Below are positions 51,968 through 57,880 of a stretch of DNA of 57,880 nucleotides, piece by piece. The notes beneath the pieces are model-generated. The model was not told the origin of the DNA. It made no database searches and saw nothing but the letters and a program-made list of their open reading frames with translations. Each line of letters begins with the position of its first letter. Position 1 is the stretch's first letter. Source of the stretch: 66-474 sp051954935. Its GTDB lineage: Bacteria > Pseudomonadota > Gammaproteobacteria > Xanthomonadales > Rhodanobacteraceae. The position numbers were made by a program, and so were the translations under genes. The stretch lies in assembly GCA_051954935.1 (NCBI GenBank), contig JBQCHG010000012.1:1-57880 (forward strand), in the 5' to 3' direction.

Positions 51968-52657
51968 TCAGTCCTGTGATCGTTTCACCGGCTTGCCCGG
52001 TTTCCTGGGCGGATTGGCCGCTTCGCAGATCTTCCAGAGATAGAAACTCGCCAGCGTGCGATACGGCGCCCAGCGCTCGCCGAACTCCTCCAGCGCGAGC
52101 GGCTTGGGAAGTTCCTCCATGCGATGCACGATCTGCACGCCCTTGCGGATGCCCAGGTCATGCACCGGCAGCACGTCGGCGCGGCCGAGCCGGAACATCA
52201 GCATCATCTCCACCGTCCAGCGGCCGATGCCGCGCACCTGGATCAGGTGGTCGATCAATTCCTGATCGTCCATGCGCGCCAGTTGCGCCGGCGTCGGCAC
52301 GATGCCCGCGCGCGCCTTGGCCGCGAGGTCGCGCAGCGCCGCGATCTTGTTGCGCGATACGCCGGCCGCGCGCAGCGCTTCGTCGCTGGCGCTTTCGATG
52401 CCTGCGGCCGTGATCTTCTCCCCGCGCGGCATCAGCTTCTCGACGCGGCCGACAATGGTGGCCGCGGCCTTGCCTGACAGTTGTTGATAGAGGATCGCAC
52501 GCGCCAGCGCATCCACCGGCTCGAAGCGGGCGGAGAAATCGCGCTCCAGCGGGCCGATCTTCTTCATCCATGCGGCCAGTTTCTTGTCGCGCTTGTGGAG
52601 GTGAGCCACCGCGGCGGCGTAATCGAAACCGCGCGGGATGAGGGTCGTTGTGGCCAT
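51968..52657 (-). CDS. DNA-3-methyladenine glycosylase II-like (HhH-GPD)
   Basis: The 229-residue base-excision glycosylase lacks an AlkA N-terminal domain. Helix-hairpin-helix IQVRGIGRWTVEMMLMFRLGRADVLPVHDLGIRKG carries the catalytic Asp (VHDLG). LARAILYQQLSGKAAATIVGRVEKLMP is the family entry. It removes alkylated bases. Downstream neighbour of the AhpD gene on the same strand (15 bp); an inverted repeat lies upstream. Confidence 0.93.
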   Translation of the reverse strand: MATTTLIPRGFDYAAAVAHLHKRDKKLAAWMKKIGPLERDFSARFEPVDALARAILYQQLSGKAAATIVGRVEKLMPRGEKITAAGIESASDEALRAAGVSRNKIAALRDLAAKARAGIVPTPAQLARMDDQELIDHLIQVRGIGRWTVEMMLMFRLGRADVLPVHDLGIRKGVQIVHRMEELPKPLALEEFGERWAPYRTLASFYLWKICEAANPPRKPGKPVKRSQD

Positions 52658-52682
52658 TTCAAACTCCCGAACTGCAGCTTTG

Positions 52683-52760
52683 GACGCAGATCAACACGGA
52701 TGGGCACGGATCAAGGCAGATCAACAAGCTCCATCCGTGTTGATCCACGCAATCCGCGTC
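52683..52760. repeat. Inverted repeat at the DUF423 stop codon
   Basis: A perfect 15-bp inverted repeat GATCAACACGGATGG (52689-52703) and CCATCCGTGTTGATC (52731-52745), plus outer GACGC/GCGTC. It is of the 'ggacgcagatcaacacggat' dispersed type. Its right end overlaps the TGA of the DUF423 gene. Confidence 0.8.
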
Positions 52761-53196
52761 AAGGATCCGCTCTTCTAACAAGGGCAATGCCAAGCGCGAT
52801 CCAGCCGAGGATGAAGCACACGCCGCCGAACGGGGTGATCGCGCCCGTCCAGCCCGGCGCACCCAGCGCGAGCGCGTACAAGCTGCCACAGAACAACACC
52901 ACGCCGAGGCCGAGCAACCACATGGAGGCAAAAGCTGATGCGTTCTTCCTGAGCGCGACAGCGAAAAAGCGGTCCTCCTGACCGCACTTCTTGCAAGAGC
53001 GTGGCATCATCGCGGCCAGCGCAAACGCCAGCGTGTGCCAGAAGTGGTATTGCACCGCAGTGCGCCAGATTTCCATCTGCATTGGCGACAAGGTGCCGCG
53101 CAGTGCGTGCGCGCCGAATGCGCCCAGCCCCACCGCGCTGGCGCCCAGGATCGCAAGCACGATGCCGGCCGCGCGCGGGAAGCGCACCGCGCTCAC
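52759..53196 (-). CDS. DUF423 membrane protein with an unusual Cys-containing insertion
   Basis: The 145-residue protein has four membrane helices. Family motifs are ILGASAVGLGAFGAHALRGTLSPMQMEIWRTAVQYHFWHTLAFAL and LLGLGVVLFCGSLYALALGAPGWTGAITPFGGVCFILGWIALG. Between helices 2 and 3 sit about 18 extra residues (CKKCGQEDRFFAVALRKN) not typical of the family. The DNA there forms a terminator-like hairpin. GTG start overlaps the GldG-like gene stop. Function unknown in the family. The stop codon lies in a repeat. Confidence 0.85.
   Translation of the reverse strand: MSAVRFPRAAGIVLAILGASAVGLGAFGAHALRGTLSPMQMEIWRTAVQYHFWHTLAFALAAMMPRSCKKCGQEDRFFAVALRKNASAFASMWLLGLGVVLFCGSLYALALGAPGWTGAITPFGGVCFILGWIALGIALVRRADP
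52963..52985 (-). other. Terminator-like hairpin inside the DUF423 coding region
   Basis: On the minus strand a perfect 6-bp stem GCGGTC-aggag-GACCGC is followed directly by TTTTTC. It lies exactly within the extra codons of DUF423, so it may be part of an inserted mobile repeat, or an attenuator. Confidence 0.6.
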
Positions 53197-55022
53197 GAGA
53201 AGGCCCGCCGCACGCGCCGGCGCCGGTGCGCGCGCCAGCCGGCGTACGCCAGTCCGATCAGCGTCAGCACGATCGGCATCAGCAGGATGTCGATGAACTT
53301 CAGGCGCGCGGCAAGCGCCTCGATGTCGGCGTTGAGCTGGCGCTGTACGTCGCGCAGTTCGCCGCGGATCTGCAACTTGCGTTTCATGAATTGCTCCACC
53401 GCGCTCCTCTGCGATGCGTTCAGGCCCGGATTGCCGCGACTCTGCAATGCCGCCAGCCGGTTCTCGGTGTCCGCCAGTTCGCGAAGCAACTCATTCTGCT
53501 TGGCCTTGAACTTCTCGTCCGCCGCGCGACGCAGGTTGTCCACGGTGGTGAACGGACGATCCGCGATCGCACGGCCGCGGATCGCGATCAGGTCCGACGG
53601 GCCGGCCAGGCTGTCCACCGCATTCACGAAGAAGTCGCCGTTGTTCGCAAACGCGTTCGCCAGCAGTTGCCCGAACGAGGGTGTCAATTGCACCCACATC
53701 CGGTCCGACAAGATGTCGGTATCGGCCACCAGCAGGATCTGGTCCACGCCTTGCGAGCGCGAGATGTGTCCTGGATCGTGCCGCTGTGGAAACGCACTGG
53801 CGAAACGTCCGACCGCACGCGCCGCGATCGCGTAGTGCTCACCGTTGGGCACATAGCGCTGGAGGAGCGAAGTCGGATCCACCGCGTCGCGCACGCGTTG
53901 CGCGGCCACCAGCATCGCATCGCCCGAGCTCTGGATCAGCGGCACCAGCCTGGTATCGGTCTTCGGCGCGAGTTCGAAATGACCGGCGCTGGAAACGTTG
54001 ATCACGCCCAGGGACGCGGTGACCGGATCGTCGTGGTTGAGATCGCCGTCGGAAAAGCCCAGTACCGCCGGATGCCGCAACGGCGCGGAATCCGGGCTCG
54101 GCTGGATGGTCAGCGCGCGATCGCGATCCAGCACCACCTGGTCCGGATCGAACACGATGCCCCATGCGTGGAACAGCCGGGGCAGATCGGAGGCATTGCC
54201 GGCATCGAGTTCTGCATCGGGATCAACGAACGCCACCAGCTTGCCGCCACGCAGCACGTACTGGTCTATCGCGTACACCGCATCGCTGGGCAGGTTGCGC
54301 GGCTGGATCAGCACCAGCACGTCGGTGTCCTTGCCGATCTGTTTCAGGGTGTCGGCCTGCAGCATCCGCACGTCGAACAATTGCCGTAGTTGCTGCAATA
54401 CCGTCCACGGCCGTTGCGCCTGGCCGGTCGCCGCATCCGTGCCGCCGTCGATGGGCAGCCCGCTCAGGATGTCCACGCGCGGCTTGCGCGCCTGGCAGAG
54501 ATCCAGCAGCAGCTTGGCGAGATCGTATTCGAGGTACGGTTCGCGATCCGGCAGGAAGAATGGAACGGAAGCGGTGCGCCCGCTGGCCAGGTTGCGCGCG
54601 GCCAGTCCGAAATACAGCTTCTCGTCGCCATTGCCGCCGGGCATCGCGGTTAGGCCGGCCGCGGCGGCGCGATCCTGTTCCTCCGAATACGGCTGCGGAT
54701 CCACCACCTTCAGGGTTATCCGCCCGTCCGAATAGCGCGCGATTTCCTCCAGCATGTCGGCCACGCGCTGATGGTAGGCACGCAGTTGCGGCAGCTCGCG
54801 GCTGACGCGATCGGAGAAATACAACGTGAGCCGCAGCGGCTGGCGCAGCGAAGAAACGATGTGCAGCGTGCCCGGTGACAGCGTGTAAAGCTTGTCCGCG
54901 GTGAGGTCCACGCGCGCCCCGCGCAACCCCGTCGAACTGGCCCACAGCAGCGCCAGATACACCGCGGTCAGCAACAACAGCGCCAGCGAGGCGCGCAGGC
55001 GGGGACGTCTCGACCACCTCAC
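53193..55022 (-). CDS. GldG-type ABC-associated periplasmic/membrane protein
   Basis: A 609-residue protein with an N-terminal membrane helix (ASLALLLLTAVYLALLW). A large periplasmic domain of the GldG/ABC_transp_aux type follows (VDLTADKLYTLSPGTLHIVSSLRQPLRLTLYFSDRVSRELPQLRAYHQRVADMLEEIARYSDGRITLKVVDP; DVLVLIQPRNLPSDAVYAIDQYVLRGGKLVAFVDP). A coiled coil (about 500-570) and a C-terminal helix (IDILLMPIVLTLIGLAY) complete it. In Bacteroidetes, GldG partners GldA/GldF in gliding; here it goes with a homologous ATPase and permease. GTG start; two bases after the permease stop. Confidence 0.9.
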   Translation of the reverse strand: MRWSRRPRLRASLALLLLTAVYLALLWASSTGLRGARVDLTADKLYTLSPGTLHIVSSLRQPLRLTLYFSDRVSRELPQLRAYHQRVADMLEEIARYSDGRITLKVVDPQPYSEEQDRAAAAGLTAMPGGNGDEKLYFGLAARNLASGRTASVPFFLPDREPYLEYDLAKLLLDLCQARKPRVDILSGLPIDGGTDAATGQAQRPWTVLQQLRQLFDVRMLQADTLKQIGKDTDVLVLIQPRNLPSDAVYAIDQYVLRGGKLVAFVDPDAELDAGNASDLPRLFHAWGIVFDPDQVVLDRDRALTIQPSPDSAPLRHPAVLGFSDGDLNHDDPVTASLGVINVSSAGHFELAPKTDTRLVPLIQSSGDAMLVAAQRVRDAVDPTSLLQRYVPNGEHYAIAARAVGRFASAFPQRHDPGHISRSQGVDQILLVADTDILSDRMWVQLTPSFGQLLANAFANNGDFFVNAVDSLAGPSDLIAIRGRAIADRPFTTVDNLRRAADEKFKAKQNELLRELADTENRLAALQSRGNPGLNASQRSAVEQFMKRKLQIRGELRDVQRQLNADIEALAARLKFIDILLMPIVLTLIGLAYAGWRAHRRRRVRRAFS

Positions 55023-55023
55023 G

Positions 55024-55803
55024 TCACGTTCCCCGCTTCGTGTCCAGCACGACCACGCACGCGGTCAGCCAGAAGGCTATCGTCAGGACGAAGTAGACCA
55101 GATCGCGCAGATCCAGCACGCCGCGCGAGATCGCGTTGAAATGCGCATACAGGCTCAGTTCCGCCAGCGCGCCCGCGAGGGTGGGCCAGCCCAGTGTCTG
55201 CAGCGGGCTCTGGATCAGCGGATAGCCGGCCATCAGCAGCAGCAGGCAGATCGTGACCGCGAGTATGAAAGCGATCACCTGGCTGCGGGTCAGCGCGGAG
55301 ACGCATTCCCCGATCGCAAGGAACGCGCCGGCGAGCAGGAAGCTGCCGATGTAGCCGGCAAGGATCACGCCGTTGTCGGGGTTGCCGAGGTAATCGACGG
55401 TCAGCCACATCGGAAAGGTCAGCGCGAGCGCAATCCCGATCGCTATCCACGCCGCGATGAATTTCGCGAGCACCGCCTGCCAGGGCCGGATGGGCAGCGT
55501 GAGCAGCAGTTCCAGCGTGCCGCCGCGGCGTTCTTCGGCCCACAAGCGCATCGCCATCGCCGGCACCAGCACCAGGTACAGCCACGGATGGAACTGGAAG
55601 AACGGTTGCAGGTCGGCCTGTCCACGCTCGAAGAAACCACCGAGGTAGAACGTCGCCGCGCCAGCCAGCAGCAGGAAGATCACCGTGAACAGCCACGCGA
55701 CCGGCGTGGCGAGATAGCCGCGCAATTCGCGCAGCAGCACGCCCGCGAAGGCATCACCCCGCAAACGGCTACCGCGGAAGGCCGTCTGGTCGGCGGAGTT
55801 CAT
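55024..55803 (-). CDS. ABC-2 type permease (GldF-like)
   Basis: The 259-residue permease has six membrane helices. It opens LLRELRGYLATPVAWLFTVIFLLLAGAATFYLGGFF and has the loop AMRLWAEERRGGTLELLLTLPIRPWQAVLAKF. Later segments include FLLAGAFLAIGECVSALTRSQVIAFILAVTICLLLLMAG. Substrate unknown. Start ATG at 55803 overlaps the ATPase stop (ATGA). Confidence 0.92.
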   Translation of the reverse strand: MNSADQTAFRGSRLRGDAFAGVLLRELRGYLATPVAWLFTVIFLLLAGAATFYLGGFFERGQADLQPFFQFHPWLYLVLVPAMAMRLWAEERRGGTLELLLTLPIRPWQAVLAKFIAAWIAIGIALALTFPMWLTVDYLGNPDNGVILAGYIGSFLLAGAFLAIGECVSALTRSQVIAFILAVTICLLLLMAGYPLIQSPLQTLGWPTLAGALAELSLYAHFNAISRGVLDLRDLVYFVLTIAFWLTACVVVLDTKRGT

Positions 55804-56744
55804 GCGGCAATCTTCGACGTGGATGCCTCTGTCACGCGGCGGAACACCTCGTCCAGCCGTCCGCGTTCGAGCTGCAGTTCCTCCACCTGCAGGTGCTGTG
55901 CCTCGAGCAGACTCTGCACTTCGCCAAGGATGTGTTTTCCTGCGCGCGGAAACGCCGTGACGCGGCCGTCGCCCGCATCCACTTCCACACTGTCGACGTC
56001 TGGCAGGCGCGCCAGCAGTTCGCGCACCAAGGCGCTCGCGGGCGCATGGAAGCTGACCGCACCGTGATAGCGCGACTGCGCTTCCAGTTCCGCCGGAGTG
56101 CCTTCCGCACGCAGGCGGCCACCGGCCAGGATCGCCACGCGATTGCAGACCGTGCGCACCTCGTTGAGCGCGTGCGTGCACAGGATGATCGCCCGGTCGC
56201 GCGCCATGTTACGGATCAGCGCGTGCACTTCGCGCTGCTGGTTGGGGTCGAGGCCGTCGGTCGGCTCATCCAGTATCAATGCAGGTGGATCATGCATCAG
56301 CGCCTGTGCCAGGCACACTCGCCGGCGGAACCCTTTCGAAAGCGTCTCGATCGGCTGCTCCAGCACCGATTCCAGTTCCAGCAGCGCGATGACCTCGTCC
56401 AGCCGGCGATTGCGCGGGATGCCGCGCAGGCCGCGCACGCGCGCGATGAAGATCAGGAACTCGCGCACGCTCATCTCGCCGTAGCTGGGCGCGCCTTCCG
56501 GCAGGTAGCCCAGCGCGCGCCGCGCCGGAACCGGATCGCGCACCACGTCGTGTCCGCACACGCGCGCGCGGCCGGAGCTGGGCAGCAGGAAGCCGGCGAT
56601 CATGCGCATCGAGGTGGATTTGCCCGCGCCGTTCGGGCCGAGCAGGCCAAGCACCTGTCCCGCCGCCACGCGCAAGTTCAGGTCCTCCACCGCTTGCAGC
56701 ACGCCATAGCGTTTGCTCAGGGCTTCGGTTTCGATCATCGGCAT
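55800..56744 (-). CDS. ABC-2 type ATP-binding protein (GldA-like)
   Basis: A 314-residue ATPase: Walker A LLGPNGAGKSTSMRMIAG, Q-loop GYLPEGAPSYGEM, signature LSKGFRRRVCLAQALMHDP, Walker B ALILDEPTDGLD, and His-loop CTHALNEVRTVC. The C-terminal ~80 residues resemble the DUF4162 extension. ATG at 56744 (MPMIETEALSKRYG) or 56738. It drives the permease and GldG-like partner; export of a lipid, peptide or cell-surface component is possible but unproven. Confidence 0.94.
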   Translation of the reverse strand: MPMIETEALSKRYGVLQAVEDLNLRVAAGQVLGLLGPNGAGKSTSMRMIAGFLLPSSGRARVCGHDVVRDPVPARRALGYLPEGAPSYGEMSVREFLIFIARVRGLRGIPRNRRLDEVIALLELESVLEQPIETLSKGFRRRVCLAQALMHDPPALILDEPTDGLDPNQQREVHALIRNMARDRAIILCTHALNEVRTVCNRVAILAGGRLRAEGTPAELEAQSRYHGAVSFHAPASALVRELLARLPDVDSVEVDAGDGRVTAFPRAGKHILGEVQSLLEAQHLQVEELQLERGRLDEVFRRVTEASTSKIAA

Positions 56745-56859
56745 ATGGTATGCGATCTTCCCTGGCCGCGAAGATCGAGGCCACTGAGTTTCTTCGCACA
56801 ACGACAACTCCTTCCACGCTCCCCATCGGAACATCGCCTGGGAATGCGCTACGCAAGGC

Positions 56860-56893
56860 AAAAAAAAAGCCCGCCGTTCGGCGGGCCTTTTTC
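56860..56893. terminator. Bidirectional intrinsic terminator
   Basis: Stem GCCCGCCG-tt-CGGCGGGC (56869-56886) flanked by nine A on the left and CTTTTTC on the right. It terminates the right-edge minus-strand gene before the ABC operon. Confidence 0.93.
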
Positions 56894-56908
56894 TGGATAC
56901 CGGTTGCA

Positions 56909-57880
56909 TCAACCGTGATGCCTGCGCTTGGGCGCAGGCTTCTTCGCCGGTGCGGGCTTCTTGCCGTTCTCGGCGGGTGCGGCGTTCTGCGCGGGCGCCG
57001 GCGTCTGCGACCACGCGGCCGGATTCAGCGGCGGCAGTGGCGTGACCCGGCCGGAAGCCTGCTCCGGCGTCTGCTGCGGCACGTCACCTTGCAGCGGCAG
57101 GAACACGCGGAACTGCTGCTGGTCGTAAGGCGCGTTCGGCAGCGAAACCAGTTCGTCGTAGTAACGATGCGTGGTGTCGTCGAAGGTATAACCGTGCGTC
57201 AACGAGTACGCCTTCAACGCCAGCCGCATCAGCGGGATGCCCGCCGGCGTGCCCTGCCAGTCGGCTTCCAGCGCCGGGCCGCCCGGCAGCATGCCGGCGC
57301 GCACGTTGGCGTCCACGATCAGGTTGCCCTTCGGTCCGATGCTGCCCGGCGCAGGAGCGGCCGGCGGCGTACCGGCGGAAGTGGCCGGAGCCGGCGCGCT
57401 GCCAGGCGAATTGGTCGGCTTGGCAGTGATCTGGGTGAGATCGTGCGCCTGGCCGTCAATCGTGAGATTGGTGCTGTCGATCGGCACCGCCACGTCGAAC
57501 ACGTAGTTCTCGTCGCCATAGTCGGTGGTGATCGTGGTGCGCGGCCCGCTCTGGTGCACGCCGAGCTTCTTGATCGCCGCGTCAATCTGCTGCATCGCTT
57601 TTTCGGTCGCAGCATCCACGTCGTCCAGCGTGCGTGGCGCCTGCGTGGAGACGAACAGGATCGCCTGCGGCTGGGTCTGCACGATGCGCGTGTCGATCTT
57701 GGTGTAGTCCACGTTGGGAATGGACGCCATCGTGTTCTGCAGATTGTTGAGACCGTACTGCAGCAATGTGTCGGGCGCGCCACGCAGGAAGAACTGCGAA
57801 TAGCGATCCAGCAGGTTCCAGCCGTAGTCCACGTCGTAGGACCAGGTGACCTGGCTCAGGCGCTGGTTGTGCTGCGGCGC
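56909..57880 (-). CDS. SRPBCC/effector-binding-like protein, 5' end outside window
   Basis: At least 323 residues are visible. The frame is open to the right edge (…QHNQRLSQVTWSYDVDYGWNLLDRYSQFF), so the N-terminus is missing; a GTG at 57832 is internal. The first part matches the SRPBCC/polyketide-cyclase pattern (TWSYD... LLDRYSQFFLRG ... LNNLQ). The next part resembles a GyrI-like effector-binding module (TTDYGDENYVFDVAVPID). A Pro/Ala linker, a TonB/DUF-like beta segment (RYYDELVSLPNAPYDQQQFRVFLPL) and a basic tail (KKPAPKRRHHG) follow. Function unknown. Confidence 0.7.
   Translation of the reverse strand, partial: APQHNQRLSQVTWSYDVDYGWNLLDRYSQFFLRGAPDTLLQYGLNNLQNTMASIPNVDYTKIDTRIVQTQPQAILFVSTQAPRTLDDVDAATEKAMQQIDAAIKKLGVHQSGPRTTITTDYGDENYVFDVAVPIDSTNLTIDGQAHDLTQITAKPTNSPGSAPAPATSAGTPPAAPAPGSIGPKGNLIVDANVRAGMLPGGPALEADWQGTPAGIPLMRLALKAYSLTHGYTFDDTTHRYYDELVSLPNAPYDQQQFRVFLPLQGDVPQQTPEQASGRVTPLPPLNPAAWSQTPAPAQNAAPAENGKKPAPAKKPAPKRRHHG

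Noticed and set aside
52759..56744. Gliding motility apparatus
   Set aside because: Only an ABC ATPase, permease and GldG-type protein are present; other gld/spr genes are absent, and such ABC operons occur in non-gliding bacteria.

Overview
The window is a high-GC (roughly two-thirds G+C) gammaproteobacterial chromosome segment. Its gene families point to the Xanthomonadales, probably Rhodanobacteraceae or Xanthomonadaceae. The signs are a nag cluster of the Xanthomonas type (LacI-type NagR, NagP of the FucP family, SIS-domain NagB-II, TonB receptor), a THX-type small ribosomal protein, the leucyltransferase Bpt, and multicopper CopA with CopB. This placement is inferred from gene content, not from a search. 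No rRNA, tRNA, CRISPR array, transposase or prophage gene was seen, so this is mostly core chromosome with dispersed palindromic repeats.

Layout: the 3' part of hutI (1-968); a lone spore-coat-U/fimbrial-like exported protein preceded by three small palindromes (1-1.7 kb); a THX protein; then the chitin/N-acetylglucosamine locus (2.0-13.3 kb). That locus has a GH20 hexosaminidase lipoprotein, a TonB-dependent receptor and nagK on the minus strand, and nagP-nagR-nagB-nagA on the plus strand with translational-coupling overlaps. Three copies of a GACAACGTTG operator lie in and next to the divergent gap. Next is a zinc block (13.3-15.8 kb): a CDF exporter, a MerC-family membrane protein with a strong Zur-box candidate, zur, and a small membrane protein. 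Then come gltX, an Atm1-type ABC exporter and an unrecognised 381-residue protein.

From 20.7 to 30.4 kb is a signalling cassette: a GAF-PAS histidine kinase, a stand-alone receiver, and a 2474-residue kinase with seven PAS and seven GAF domains. Its two kinases have paralogous ends. A copper operon follows (30.5-33.9 kb: copA, copB, membrane cytochrome c). After that are rlmJ, small membrane and lipoprotein genes, a second CDF transporter, mfd (with a palindromic repeat inserted in frame), DUF202, cupin, GNAT and methyltransferase genes, rlmKL, a hydrolase, an amidase, tesB, a DUF2007-like gene and bpt.

The last part (49-57.9 kb) holds an SPFH gene followed by a tiny ribbon-helix-helix gene, an exported protein and a VanY-like peptidase, all behind a perfect GATATCA-caa-TGATATC palindrome. 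Then come an AhpD-like gene, an AlkA-like glycosylase and a four-gene ABC-2/GldG-type operon ending in DUF423. A truncated SRPBCC-like gene runs off the right edge.

The best leads for something undescribed are the Zur-box/MerC pair, the SPFH/RHH palindrome operon, the giant kinase-receiver-kinase cassette, and the palindromic repeats that supply stop codons or sit inside genes.
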